NCBI GenBank assembly: GCA_965220665.1
Contig: CBDCQQ010000005.1
Span: 1,674,001 to 1,738,000, forward strand
Reading direction: 5' to 3'
DNA length: 64,000 nucleotides
Origin: JAJDZL01 sp965220665
Lineage (GTDB): Bacteria > Pseudomonadota > Gammaproteobacteria > Arenicellales > JAJDZL01
The notes under the pieces were generated by a model, which was not told where the DNA came from, searched no databases, and saw only the letters and a program-made list of their open reading frames with translations. Positions within the stretch are counted from its first letter, which is position 1. Every line of letters begins with the position of its first letter. A program made the position numbers and the translations under genes. Below are positions 54,815-63,892 of the stretch, one piece after another.

Positions 54815-55768
54815 ATGTCAGTCAAAGCATTAGTGCTGGGAGTCGTAGTAGTTATTCTCGGCGTGTTAGTTTATGAAACCGTTTACTACGTCGATGAGCG
54901 CGAAAAGGCAATTATTTTTCAATTTGGGCGCATTGTCGAATCACACGATAAACCCGGATTGCACTTCAAAAAACCATTCATCAACAGCGTCCAGTACTAC
55001 GATGCTCGTATTCAGACGATGGACGCTGATCCGGAACTGTACCTGACCGGTGAGAAAAAGAACCTGGTTGTTGACTCATTCGCAAAGTGGAGAATTCGGG
55101 ATGTTGCAAAATACTACGTCACGGTCAGTGGTTTGCAGTCCAATGCTCGTGCCCGACTTGCACAGCGGGTGAATGACAGCCTGCGGCAGGAATTTGGTAA
55201 GCGGCCAGTGCAGGATGTAATTTCTGGAGATCGGGCCGAGATTATGGAAACCGTCCGATTGGCCGTTGATAAGGAAGCATCGGAATTCGGTGTGGAAGTG
55301 GTCGATGTACGGCTGAAACGCGTCGACCTCGACCCCGAAGTTAGCGAAAGAGTGTACAGTCGAATGGAAGCTGAGCGTGCCAGGGTTGCTAAGGAACTGC
55401 GTGCGCAAGGAGCTGAAGCGGCTGAGCGTATTCGTGCAGACGCTGACCGCCAACGGGAAATTACGGTTGCAAACGCCTACCGGGAAGCTCAACAAATTCG
55501 CGGTGAAGGCGACGCAATTTCGACTCTGACCTATGCCAATGCGTTCGGACGCGATGCTGATTTTTACCGGCTGTATCGCAGTCTTCTTGCATATCGCAAC
55601 ACTTTTGAGAGTAAAGATGATTTGCTGATTTTAGAACCGAATTCAGAGTTCTTCAGGTTCTTTAAAGAATCTGTGGATCCCGCATCGAAAGATGGTATGC
55701 CATTCGAAATCAACGCCATTTCAGATGTAGAGGACGTTGCCGCAACAATGAGTGAGTCAGGCGGCTAA
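54815..55768 (+). CDS. hflC: FtsH modulator HflC
   Basis: Partner of HflK. An N-terminal span (ALVLGVVVVILGVLVYETVYYV) is followed by the SPFH domain (VDEREKAIIFQFGRIV, FVVDSFAKWRI-like segment, VDVRLKRVDLDPEVSERVYSRMEAERARVAKELRAQGAE). The length is 317 residues, with a C-terminal extension of about 20 residues. It follows hflK by 27 bases with an AGGA site. Confidence 0.95.
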   Translation: MSVKALVLGVVVVILGVLVYETVYYVDEREKAIIFQFGRIVESHDKPGLHFKKPFINSVQYYDARIQTMDADPELYLTGEKKNLVVDSFAKWRIRDVAKYYVTVSGLQSNARARLAQRVNDSLRQEFGKRPVQDVISGDRAEIMETVRLAVDKEASEFGVEVVDVRLKRVDLDPEVSERVYSRMEAERARVAKELRAQGAEAAERIRADADRQREITVANAYREAQQIRGEGDAISTLTYANAFGRDADFYRLYRSLLAYRNTFESKDDLLILEPNSEFFRFFKESVDPASKDGMPFEINAISDVEDVAATMSESGG

Positions 55769-55789
55769 TCTCTCGAAAATTATCATAAC

Positions 55790-55987
55790 GTGAATGTCTG
55801 GCAGGTCATTCTGGCGGCTGTGGGACTGGTTCTGGTGATTGAGGGTGCGGTTTACTTTGCTTTACCAGATGTTTCTCGTCAGTTACTGAAAAGGCTGCTT
55901 GAAACCAGAGTTGGAGTATTGCGTCGGATTGGTATGATCTCAGTTGCTATAGGATTAGGGCTTATCTGGCTTGCCACTACGTTGTAA
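55790..55987 (+). CDS. DUF2065 (YjeT-like) small membrane protein
   Basis: A 65-residue protein with two spans (VILAAVGLVLVIEGAVYFA and IGMISVAIGLGLIWLATTL) around the conserved LPDVSRQLLKRLLE loop. It starts with GTG 21 bases after hflC. This gene is regularly found between hflC and hisZ/purA in proteobacteria. Its function is unknown. Confidence 0.88.
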   Translation: MNVWQVILAAVGLVLVIEGAVYFALPDVSRQLLKRLLETRVGVLRRIGMISVAIGLGLIWLATTL

Positions 55988-56081
55988 ACTCTAATAGACG
56001 GAATTCTTGGTCGCCGGGGTTTCATTCTGAAACCAGGCTTAATCGAACGCTTACTTTCCCCATTCCTATAAACGCTGATCC

Positions 56082-57272
56082 ATGACTGGTGGTTGGATAC
56101 AACTCGACGGAGTTGAGCAGATTTTGCCTTATGACGGGTGGGAGTTTGAACAGCTGCGTCGTGAACTTCTTGATTGCCTGTATCAAAATGGTTACGAGCT
56201 AGTCGTTCCGCCATTAGCTGACTTTGTTGAATGTCTGCTTGGTGGCACGAACGACGATCTTGATGTGCTCACAGTAAAGACACCGGATTATGTGAGCGGC
56301 AAGATGTTTGGCATTCGGGCTGACATGACACCTCAAGTTGCCCGACTTGCAGCGCTCCACTTGCCCGTCCAACAACAGCCAGTTCGACTTTGCTACTTTG
56401 GTTCGTCTTTACTTGCCAGAGTACCTAGTATTGGTGGCAGCAGGGAACTTCTGCAGTTTGGAGCAGAACTTTTCGGATCCTCTTCGCTTGAATCAGATTG
56501 TGAAATCATTCGACTCATGATCGAGTCGCTTCGCATTGCCGGAATTGACTCACTTTCAGTGTCATTGGGTCACGTTGGCATCATTGAGAGTTTATTTGAT
56601 CAGTTCGGGTATAAAAATTCATCGATTGAAAATGCCTTGCTAGATGCATTTAAGCGAAAATCAAAACCTGAACTCGATGCGCTCGCAAATCGGGAGGGAC
56701 TGCGAGCTGAGGCCATAGAGATATTTTCCAATCTTATTGAACTTAACGGTGGAATTGAAATCTTGGATGAGGCGGAAAATCGACTGAAATCCGTTGGAAA
56801 CAACGTTCCACGGTTACTTTCTGAGTTTGAGAGAGTGGTTAGACGAATCGCTGATGAAAATAATGGGGTGTCTCTTCATATAGATTTTGCCCAAGTCGGG
56901 GGCTATCAATATCATACAGGGGTCATCTTTTCTGCATACGGGCCGGGATATGGACAGCCACTTGCGAAAGGTGGTCGATATGACAGTGTCATGGCAGCTT
57001 ATGGCACACCTTGCACAGCAACAGGATTCAGCGGGGATTTGCGTTTGCTTCGTCGGGCTATACGTGGCGAATGCAAAAAAGCAGTGATGGTGCCTCCAAA
57101 CTTGACTGTTCCAAGAGAGCAGATTAATGCTCTAATTGAGCGCGGTGACCGCGTAATTTATCAGTTGCCAGATCAGACACGAGCCAGTTTAATTCACACT
57201 TGTGATCGAGAGTTTATCTGTCAAGCAGGTAAATGGCGAGTTGTTCCTTTAGCTATAGAAGAGGAAAATTGA
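56082..57272 (+). CDS. hisZ: ATP phosphoribosyltransferase regulatory subunit
   Basis: A catalytically inactive relative of histidyl-tRNA synthetase that activates the short form of HisG. Class II aminoacyl-synthetase motifs are retained: LPYDGWEFEQLRRELLDCLYQNGYELVVPPL, GIRADMTPQVARL, FGAELFG, and motif 3-like AKGGRYDSVMAAYG. The length is 396 residues; there is no anticodon-binding domain. Its presence implies a HisG(S)-HisZ histidine pathway, with hisG elsewhere. The stop overlaps the purA start by one base. Confidence 0.94.
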   Translation: MTGGWIQLDGVEQILPYDGWEFEQLRRELLDCLYQNGYELVVPPLADFVECLLGGTNDDLDVLTVKTPDYVSGKMFGIRADMTPQVARLAALHLPVQQQPVRLCYFGSSLLARVPSIGGSRELLQFGAELFGSSSLESDCEIIRLMIESLRIAGIDSLSVSLGHVGIIESLFDQFGYKNSSIENALLDAFKRKSKPELDALANREGLRAEAIEIFSNLIELNGGIEILDEAENRLKSVGNNVPRLLSEFERVVRRIADENNGVSLHIDFAQVGGYQYHTGVIFSAYGPGYGQPLAKGGRYDSVMAAYGTPCTATGFSGDLRLLRRAIRGECKKAVMVPPNLTVPREQINALIERGDRVIYQLPDQTRASLIHTCDREFICQAGKWRVVPLAIEEEN

Positions 57273-58567
57273 TGATTCAGTCTCTGGCAATTGTTGGAGG
57301 GCAGTGGGGTGATGAAGGCAAAGGCAAAATAGTTGACTGCTTGAGCAATAGTGCCGATGCGGTGGTCAGATTTCAAGGTGGACATAATGCCGGTCACACT
57401 CTAGTGGCGGGCGGAAACAAAGTTATCGTACACCTAATTCCAGCGGGGATTTTGAGACAGCAGGTCGCTGCCTACATTGGAAATGGTGTTGTACTTTCAA
57501 TCGACGCGCTAAGAGCAGAAATCGATCACCTTGAATCGCATCTTGGCAGTATTGTCGATCGAGTCAAAATTAGTGAAGATTGTGCACTGTTGTTACCCAG
57601 TCATGCCGCTTTGGACCAGGCGCGGGAGGCAAAAAAGGGCAATCAGGCAATCGGTACGACGAGTCGTGGCATTGGACCCGCTTACGAGGACAAAGTAGCG
57701 CGACGCGGACTTAAGCTACATGATCTGCATGATCTGAATTCCGTTCAGGCGAAAGCTGACGAGCTACTGGATTATCACAATTATCTTCTAACCAACTTCT
57801 ATCAACAGAAAGCGGTTGATAGCGAAAAGATTATCTCGAATCTAATTTCATCTTCAGAATGGCTGGTACCGATGATGACGGACGTCAGTTCTGACGTCAG
57901 CTCCTTATTGGTACAAAACAAAAAGGTTCTGTTTGAAGGTGCGCAAGGTGTCATGCTGGACATTGATCACGGTACCTATCCGTTTGTTACATCTTCGAAT
58001 ACAGGAATTGGTGCGATTGGAACAGGCGCTGGTATCGCACCATCCAAAATTGATCATGTACTGGCAATTGTCAAAGCGTACACAACTCGTGTGGGGAGTG
58101 GACCGTTTCCAACAGAATTACATGATGGTATTGGGGCACATATCGCAAAGGCAGGGGCCGAATTTGGAGCAACAACAGGGCGACCGCGCCGATGCGGCTG
58201 GTTTGATGCAGTTCTTGTTCGTCGCGCTCATCAATTGAATCATTTTGATGGCTTGTGCATTACCAAACTGGATGTTCTAGATGGATTGGAAACAGTCCGA
58301 GTATGTACTGGATATAGGACTGCTGACAGTGAACTGTTGAACAGTTCGGGTAACGCGTGGCGCTTGCAGCGATGTGAGCCGATCTATGAAGACCTGCCAG
58401 GATGGCAGGAGGATACATTGGGCATTCAAAATTACGACCAACTGCCAGTGAATGCCAAACGCTATCTTGACCGAATCACAGAATTGACAGGGGTACCGGT
58501 CGATATCATTTCAACCGGACCGGATCGGGCACATCTGATTTACAGACCTTCCATTTCTGGATGGTGA
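57272..58567 (+). CDS. purA: Adenylosuccinate synthetase
   Basis: Makes adenylosuccinate from IMP, Asp and GTP. ATG 57272 overlaps the hisZ stop (TGATG). It shows VGGQWGDEGKGKIVD, GGHNAGHTLV, GTTSRGIGPAYEDKVARRGL, FEGAQGVMLDIDHGTYPFVTSSNT, and TTGRPRRCGWFDAV, with GTP-site KLDVLDGL. The length is 431 residues. With purB it gives the two AMP-forming enzymes in this window. Confidence 0.97.
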   Translation: MIQSLAIVGGQWGDEGKGKIVDCLSNSADAVVRFQGGHNAGHTLVAGGNKVIVHLIPAGILRQQVAAYIGNGVVLSIDALRAEIDHLESHLGSIVDRVKISEDCALLLPSHAALDQAREAKKGNQAIGTTSRGIGPAYEDKVARRGLKLHDLHDLNSVQAKADELLDYHNYLLTNFYQQKAVDSEKIISNLISSSEWLVPMMTDVSSDVSSLLVQNKKVLFEGAQGVMLDIDHGTYPFVTSSNTGIGAIGTGAGIAPSKIDHVLAIVKAYTTRVGSGPFPTELHDGIGAHIAKAGAEFGATTGRPRRCGWFDAVLVRRAHQLNHFDGLCITKLDVLDGLETVRVCTGYRTADSELLNSSGNAWRLQRCEPIYEDLPGWQEDTLGIQNYDQLPVNAKRYLDRITELTGVPVDIISTGPDRAHLIYRPSISGW

Positions 58568-58587
58568 TTCGAAGCGGATCATTTCGA

Positions 58588-59061
58588 TTAATCCTCCGTG
58601 ACGAAAGTGTCACCTACAGATAGCGTTCCGCCTTGATTGATTTGTGCTCGCAGTCCCGCCCTACCTCGCCATAGTTTGACCAGTTTTGGATGCCCGGTTA
58701 AGCCACTGAGATAGGTACATGGTTCGCAAAATCGCATGCCAGTTAGCGTCAATTCTCCAACTTGAAATGTTTGGCCGACGAGGCTGTTGAGATCAATACC
58801 ACGAGTAACGACGTTTCTCCTTGATTGTGCGTATTCGAGTTGAATGCCATGTTCCTCACGCAATTCTTCAAATGCCTCTGATTCAATCAGGGTGATTTCC
58901 TGGTCAGGCTCGATATTGGGTTTCGAAAAACTGCCTGAAAGGGAATAGTAGCGGTCGCCAATTATTCCACGGCCAGCAACAGCTGTCACTGACTCTACTG
59001 CATTCATATCTGATTCTGGTTCCTGAGTAATGAAAATACCGATAACGGTTGCTTTAGACAT
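58588..59061 (-). CDS. MOSC-domain protein
   Basis: A 157-residue MOSC protein: NVVTRGIDLNSLVGQTFQVGELTLTGMRFCEPCTYLSGL with the conserved Cys, then GRAGLRAQINQGGTLSVGD. Members bind molybdenum cofactor or act on sulfur carriers; the specific role is unknown. It is convergent with purA (20 bases) with no strong terminator between. Confidence 0.87.
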   Translation of the reverse strand: MSKATVIGIFITQEPESDMNAVESVTAVAGRGIIGDRYYSLSGSFSKPNIEPDQEITLIESEAFEELREEHGIQLEYAQSRRNVVTRGIDLNSLVGQTFQVGELTLTGMRFCEPCTYLSGLTGHPKLVKLWRGRAGLRAQINQGGTLSVGDTFVTED

Positions 59062-59246
59062 GCCAGATTTTTCCTAGTTTAGCTGGGACAAATTTTCAAG
59101 TGTAAGAGGGTGATATTTTGGATTCGATTCGGTAAATACACAGAGGTTGCGATGTTACTGAAATCGCCGGCAAAAACCCTCCGAGAAGGGCTCACTTTCA
59201 CACAGATCGCGGAAATGTTCGGCGACAACGAAGTTGCCTATCAGGT

Positions 59247-59642
59247 TCAACATCCGCAGACCAGTTCCTTCCCGGCTTGTGCTTTCCTGCCTTCGGTGGC
59301 GTAGCCGTCGCGTTTCCACCAGTCCAGTCCGCCAATTAATTCGCGTACTTCAAAGCCGAGGGACAGCAATTTGAGTGCGGTTTTGGTCGAAGCGTTACAG
59401 CCGATGCCATCGCAATAACAGACGTAGGTCTTGGACTTGTCGAGCATCGCCGTCGTAGTTGTCGACAGTTCCCGGTGCGGTAGATTGACCGCACCAGGTA
59501 TGTGTTCTTGCGCGTAGGCCTCAGCAGTTCGACCATCGACGACAATAAGAGGTTCGCCGTTTCCGAGAGCCTCGAAGACATCCCACGAGTCCATCTCGTG
59601 AGCGAGCTTGCTCTGGTAAAACTTCATTTGTTCATTGTTCAT
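59247..59642 (-). CDS. Rhodanese-like protein
   Basis: A single rhodanese domain of 131 residues: LIVVDGRTAEAYAQEHIPGAVNLPHREL and an active-site-like loop CDGIGCNASTKTALKLLSLGF, where the catalytic Cys is the one in the GCNAS position. GLDWWKRDGYAT and a C-terminal CGC follow. It could transfer sulfur or act in signalling. It is isolated; its own promoter region is small (174 bases to the IS). Confidence 0.86.
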   Translation of the reverse strand: MNNEQMKFYQSKLAHEMDSWDVFEALGNGEPLIVVDGRTAEAYAQEHIPGAVNLPHRELSTTTTAMLDKSKTYVCYCDGIGCNASTKTALKLLSLGFEVRELIGGLDWWKRDGYATEGRKAQAGKELVCGC

Positions 59643-59982
59643 GACCGGTACGAATCAAAATGTGACATGGGCATTAAACGCGTGGAATCCAGTTGGTGAA
59701 AGTGAGAAAAAAAGGTTTTTTGGGTTAGAACGACTCCCCTCCAAATCTGCGTGCAGAATTAATTCCTCTAATAGGTGGGTAGAGCAAGGATTAGTTCTCA
59801 GCGGCTTGGATACTTAGGGCTGGCGAATAAATAACTTGCAAATATTGGCTCTCATTTAGCCGTATTTTGGGCAGATCACCCCGATCTGCCATATACACGC
59901 CACCGTTTTACTCGAACTGGTGTGTATCCGATCGTCGATTTTATACAATATTCGCATTACCGACCGATGCGGATGGCTTTAT

Positions 59983-60022
59983 TATGACATAATGAGATAT
60001 ACGAATGTACCATTATGTCATA
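59983..60022. promoter_or_regulatory. 12-bp perfect inverted repeat in front of the ISAzo13 transposase
   Basis: TATGACATAATG (59983-59994) and its exact complement CATTATGTCATA (60011-60022) flank a 16-base spacer and end 11 bases before the ATG at 60034. Each arm contains the near-palindrome TTATGACATAA. The position over the promoter or ribosome site suggests an operator for a repressor, possibly the helix-turn-helix part of the element's own protein. Confidence 0.65.
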
Positions 60023-60033
60023 TAGGAACCGCC

Positions 60034-60975
60034 ATGAGAACCCATACTTTCACCACACAGCCCGTCATCGAGCTGCTGCATCATCACATCGTGGCCTCTT
60101 TGCCGGAAATTGCAGCCGCACTCGGCTCGCCCAGCCACCGCACGGTGTGCCGCAAACTCGTACAGGCCGGCTGCCGTTCCAGTTATTCGCACTGCGGACG
60201 CTACTACACGCTGGATGAACTGGCCGGCTACGACGAATACGGCCTTTGGAATCATGACGGCATCCGTTTCTCGAGCCGCGGCTCGCTGATGTCAACAGCC
60301 GCGTATCTGACCCACAACTCAAGTGCCGGGTATCGGGCCCGCGAGCTGAGCGGGCTGGTCGGCGTTGAGGCATACGGCACGCTGTATAAACTCACCCGGG
60401 ACGGACGCGTGGTCCGGGCCGAGGCGGACGGTCATATTGTGTATTGCAGTGTGGATCCGGTGCAGCGCAAAAAGCAGCTGCATGCCCGGCAGATCCTCAG
60501 TGCGGACGGATTGCCTGAGTTGCCGTCGGATGTCTATCGGGACAACCGTGTGGACACCGCGGCAGCGGCGCTGTTCGGTCTGCTGGATGAGCGTCAGCGG
60601 CGGCTGTTTGCCGGACTGGAGTCGCTGCGTTACGGTCATGGCGGGGACCGAAGGGTGGCCAGCGCTTTGGGAATCTCCGCAGCGACGGTTGCAACCGGTC
60701 GCCGACAGCTGTTGACAGGCGGGTTGGATCCGAATCGCATCCGGCAGCCTGGCGGCGGACGCAGGGCCGTTGAAAAAAAACGCTGGCCTGATCGGGCTGC
60801 TCACTCAACTGATGGAAGACGACACGGCTGGCTGTCCGGTCAGCGGGCAGTTATGGACCCGGCGAACCACAGAAACCGTTGCACGGCAACTGGCTCATTA
60901 TGGGATTGTCATTGGTGCGCGCACGGTTTCACGGCTGCTGAAGTCGATCGGTTATGCGCTCCGCGTGAACCATAA
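60034..60975 (+). CDS. ISAzo13 transposase, frame A with N-terminal winged-helix-like extension
   Basis: ATG 60034 has AGGA about 7 bases upstream. The first about 170 residues are not part of a usual ISAzo13 transposase: a helix-turn-helix (LPEIAAALGSPSHRTVCRKLVQAGCRSSYSHCGRYYTLDELAGYDEYGLWNHDGIRFS) and a second possible winged module (ARELSGLVGVEAYGTLYKLTRDGRVV). The known N-terminal region follows (LDERQRRLFAGLESLRYGHGGDRRVASALGISAATVATGRRQL ... RIRQPGGGRRAVEKK). Past the A8 run (60773-60780) the frame is out of register and ends at 60975 without sense. Confidence 0.75.
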   Translation: MRTHTFTTQPVIELLHHHIVASLPEIAAALGSPSHRTVCRKLVQAGCRSSYSHCGRYYTLDELAGYDEYGLWNHDGIRFSSRGSLMSTAAYLTHNSSAGYRARELSGLVGVEAYGTLYKLTRDGRVVRAEADGHIVYCSVDPVQRKKQLHARQILSADGLPELPSDVYRDNRVDTAAAALFGLLDERQRRLFAGLESLRYGHGGDRRVASALGISAATVATGRRQLLTGGLDPNRIRQPGGGRRAVEKKRWPDRAAHSTDGRRHGWLSGQRAVMDPANHRNRCTATGSLWDCHWCAHGFTAAEVDRLCAPREP

Positions 60976-61729
60976 GCGCATCGCTTCATGTTCACCTCTG
61001 CAGCGGGATGAACAGTTTCAGAAGATTGCCGGCATCCGCAGTGAATGCCAGCATCAGGGTATCCCGCTGATTAGTGTTGACAGCAGGAAGAAAGAACTGG
61101 TCGGGCGGTTTAAAAATCCTGGCGCCAAGTGGGGACGGACGCCAGAGCCTGTCAACGATCATGATTTCCGTTCACTCGCCGACGGAATTGTCGTGCCTTA
61201 TGGCATTTACGATCTGCAGGCCAATGCTGGAAGTTTCTATGTGGGCTGTTCGCACGACACGCCGCAGTTTGCGGTCGATTGCATTGCCCAATGGTGGCAG
61301 TCTGAAGGTCTCGAGCGATATCCCGATGCCACTGAGATCGTGATTCTCGCAGATGCCGGGGGCAGCAACGGCTGTCGGCCCCGCGCCTGGAAATTCAATC
61401 TGCAGCACCTCGTTGCCGATCCGTTCAACATTCAGGTCACGGTGGCTCACTATCCTTCCGGCGCATCAAAATGGAATCCCATTGAACACCGCCTTTTCTC
61501 TGAGGTGTCCAAACATTGGGCGGGCGTGGTGCTGGAGCACGTTGATGTCATCCTTCAATACCTGAGGACGACGACAACCCAAACGGGCCTGAGCGTCACC
61601 GCGCATTTGGTGGAAACCGTTTACGACAAAGGCATTAAAATCACCGATCAGCAGATGAAAGCACTCAATTGTGTCAATGACAAACATATTCCGCAGTGGA
61701 ATTACACCATCAAGCCCACATCTTATTAA
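60773..61729 (+). CDS. ISAzo13 transposase, frame B (DDE catalytic part)
   Basis: Continues the transposase after the A8 run: KNAGLIGLLTQLMEDDTAGCPVSGQLWTRRTTETVARQLAHYGI, then the catalytic blocks ISVDSRKKELVGRFKN (first Asp), VILADAGGSNG (second Asp), and HYPSGASKWNPIEHRLFSEVSKHW (Glu). To join frame A the A run must effectively lose one base (A8 to A7), by +1 frameshifting or transcript slippage. Otherwise the gene is dead by an indel. All catalytic residues are intact. Confidence 0.8.
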   Translation, partial: KKNAGLIGLLTQLMEDDTAGCPVSGQLWTRRTTETVARQLAHYGIVIGARTVSRLLKSIGYALRVNHKRIASCSPLQRDEQFQKIAGIRSECQHQGIPLISVDSRKKELVGRFKNPGAKWGRTPEPVNDHDFRSLADGIVVPYGIYDLQANAGSFYVGCSHDTPQFAVDCIAQWWQSEGLERYPDATEIVILADAGGSNGCRPRAWKFNLQHLVADPFNIQVTVAHYPSGASKWNPIEHRLFSEVSKHWAGVVLEHVDVILQYLRTTTTQTGLSVTAHLVETVYDKGIKITDQQMKALNCVNDKHIPQWNYTIKPTSY

Positions 61730-61856
61730 CGACCCGATTTCACCCGTCGCCGACTAAATCCATCAAGTTATTTTTGCGCCAACCCTTAGGTATGTAGTCC
61801 TCAATTTTTTCTGTGTTTTAAGGTGATATTGTTATTCGGACAGATTTCCATACTTA

Positions 61857-63248
61857 GAGTTATGCCCAAAAGTAGTGCGTGACGGGGGTTGAAAAAAAAG
61901 CGGCGTATCTGGTTAAATGTAGAAAGCATTTTTACAACCAACCAGAGAGGTACGCCACTATGAGTAACGATAACGTAATTGGATTTGAAAGTCGAGACAT
62001 TTCACCCGATGTTGTGACCGAATTGGTGCGCACCGGTGCCAGACGGATTCTCGCCCAGGCCCTGCAGCTTGAGGTGGAGGAATTTCTCGCTCAGTATGAC
62101 GGACAGTATGCTGGCAACGGGCTTCGGGCGGTGGTTCGAAGCGGCAGCCAGCCTGAGCGTGACATTCAGACCGGTATCGGGCCGGTTTCGGTTCGGATTC
62201 CGAAGGTCCGCTCGAATACCGGCGAGCCGGTGTCGTTCCGCTCGGCACTGATCCCGCCGTATGTGAGAAAGACGGCGACGGTTGAGGCGTTTGTGCCGTG
62301 GCTTTATCTGAAGGGGGTGTCAAGCGGTGAGATGGCTGATACCCTGAAGGTTCTGCTGGGCAGTAAGGCGCAGGGTTTTTCTGCCTCATCGGTCTCCCGC
62401 CTGGCGCAGCAGTGGAATGAGGAGATGAGGCGGTGGCAGACGCGCGGCATCACCGGGAAGATCGTTTATGTATGGGCCGATGGGGTGTACTGCGGGCTTC
62501 GGGCCGAGGATGCAAAGCTGTGTGCGCTGGTGCTGATCGGGGTTGATGAGTGTGGCCGCAAGCAGTTGCTGGCGATTGAGGACGGGGTGCGCGAATCGAC
62601 CGAGAGCTGGAAGGGGATGCTGCTGGATCTGAAGTCCAGGGGCATGGATGCACCGAAGCTGGCGGTTGGAGACGGGGCGATGGGGTTCTGGTCGGCATTG
62701 GACCAGGTTTACCCTGAAACCCAGGATCAGCGCTGCTGGGTGCATAAGACGGCGAATGTGCTCAACCGGCTGCCGAAGATGCTGCACGGACAGGCGAAAA
62801 AGGCGCTTCACCAGATCTGGATGGCAGACACGCGCGAGGCGGCGCATGAGGCGTTTGATCGGTTTGTGGAAACCTATCAGGACAAGTATCCGAAAGTGGT
62901 TGAATGCCTGATCGGGGATCGTGAGGAGCTGCTGGCGTTTTACGATTTTCCGGCATCGCACTGGCAATCTCTGCGTACCACTAATCCAATCGAGTCGACC
63001 TTCGCGACGATCCGTCACCGCACCAAGCGCTCGAAGGGCTGTCTGAGCAGAACGACGATGCTGGGCATGATGTACAGGCTGGGGATGTGTGCGGAGAAAA
63101 AATGGCGACGGCTGCGCGGGTTCAGGCAGCTGGGCAAAGTGATCGAGGGAGTGAAATTCAAGAATGGAGTCGAACTGAATTACAATGACACCGACCAGGT
63201 AGCCGCTTAGTGATGAATCCCGTCACGCACTACTTTTGGGCATAACTC
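61857..63248 (+). mobile_element. IS256-family insertion sequence, 1392 bp, with 9-bp target duplication
   Basis: The 30-bp inverted ends (GAGTTATGCCCAAAAGTAGT.. at 61857-61886 and the complement at 63219-63248) are perfect. The direct repeat CCATACTTA lies at 61848-61856 and 63249-63257. IS256 elements make 8-9-bp duplications, so this fits. The transposase is complete, so the copy looks active and recent. It lies only about 60 bases from the ISAzo13 element. Confidence 0.95.
61960..63210 (+). CDS. IS256-family (mutator) transposase
   Basis: ATG 61960, with GAGAGG upstream, gives a 416-residue protein. DDE residues: Asp in VYVWADGVYCGLR, Asp in KLAVGDGAMGFWSAL, and Glu in TTNPIESTFATIRHRTKRSKG. 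The QRCWVHKTANVLNRLPK segment between the second Asp and the Glu is typical of the family. The coding DNA is GC-rich. No frameshift is seen. Confidence 0.95.
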   Translation: MSNDNVIGFESRDISPDVVTELVRTGARRILAQALQLEVEEFLAQYDGQYAGNGLRAVVRSGSQPERDIQTGIGPVSVRIPKVRSNTGEPVSFRSALIPPYVRKTATVEAFVPWLYLKGVSSGEMADTLKVLLGSKAQGFSASSVSRLAQQWNEEMRRWQTRGITGKIVYVWADGVYCGLRAEDAKLCALVLIGVDECGRKQLLAIEDGVRESTESWKGMLLDLKSRGMDAPKLAVGDGAMGFWSALDQVYPETQDQRCWVHKTANVLNRLPKMLHGQAKKALHQIWMADTREAAHEAFDRFVETYQDKYPKVVECLIGDREELLAFYDFPASHWQSLRTTNPIESTFATIRHRTKRSKGCLSRTTMLGMMYRLGMCAEKKWRRLRGFRQLGKVIEGVKFKNGVELNYNDTDQVAA

Positions 63249-63257
63249 CCATACTTA

Positions 63258-63604
63258 TTGTATGAATCATAGTGTTAATACAGACATTTTTCGTCAAGTT
63301 ATGTATACAGATCCCCTGATTTTGTACGATTGGTTGTTTTCTATTCGCAGAGCATGTGATTTGTCCAAGAATCTTTACAAATCGTCTGCCGTCAAACTAT
63401 CAGAACAATCAACAGACGCACTTAATTTTACTTGGATGATTTGACTTTGGAAAAGCAAGACATTGTGACGTATTCCCAAAAACCAGCAATCAAATTCGCA
63501 TGGGATGAAAACAATCGAGTCTCTCATGTGACAATGAATTTTTAGACACTACTTGGTAAAAGGCGTCACGGCATGAAAGTTTCTGAGTCAATAATTCTGA
63601 TACA
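63258..63604. other. Intergenic region after the IS256 element
   Basis: 347 bases, AT-rich. A frame at 63262-63444 reads as a short protein (with DPLILYDWLFSIRRACDLSKNL) but has no family signal; it may be the remnant of a gene cut by the IS. No RNA gene or repeat is seen. Confidence 0.4.
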
Positions 63605-63892
63605 TCAGATACCTTCAACAATTGTAATATCGGCAATACCTGCATCTTTTCGATACATCCGCGCTTTTTGGTATTCCTCCGAACGGTAGCATGCGAGTGC
63701 GTCTTCATATGACGCAAACTCGATGACTACATTGCGGGCTCGCCCACTACCTTCCATGACTTCATAATTCCCACCTCGTGCGAGCATTTTCGCACCGTAC
63801 TTTTCAAATGCTGGTGGTGCAGATGCGACATATTTTTGGTATTCGTCCATATCGGTAACGGTTACGTGAGCAATCCAATATGCTTTAGCCAT
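63605..63892 (-). CDS. DUF1330 protein (dimeric ferredoxin-like fold)
   Basis: A 95-residue protein: AKAYWIAHVTVTDMDEYQKYVASAPPAFEKYGAKMLARGGNYEVMEG and VVIEFASYEDALACYRSEEYQKARMYR, the complete DUF1330 pattern. ATG 63892 is preferred over an upstream start seven codons earlier. These are small dimeric alpha-beta proteins of unknown function. Confidence 0.88.
   Translation of the reverse strand: MAKAYWIAHVTVTDMDEYQKYVASAPPAFEKYGAKMLARGGNYEVMEGSGRARNVVIEFASYEDALACYRSEEYQKARMYRKDAGIADITIVEGI

Larger units (their letters stand above)
59816..61786 (+). mobile_element. ISAzo13-family insertion sequence, about 1.97 kb
   Basis: The ends AGGGCTGGCGAATAAATAAC.. (59816-59838) and the complement of 61764-61786 agree at 20 of 23 positions, with the AGGG(T/C)TGGCG..AAATAACTTG start I associate with ISAzo13. 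I cannot see a target duplication longer than one base. It encodes a transposase in two frames joined at an A8 run. A conspicuous inverted repeat lies in front of the gene. Confidence 0.82.

Noticed and set aside
59110..59304. 64-codon frame overlapping the rhodanese end
   Set aside because: Overlaps a clear gene on the other strand and lacks a family signal; possibly a remnant.
63262..63444. 60-codon frame after the IS256 element
   Set aside because: No ribosome site and no recognised family; may be a remnant of a disrupted gene but cannot be supported.
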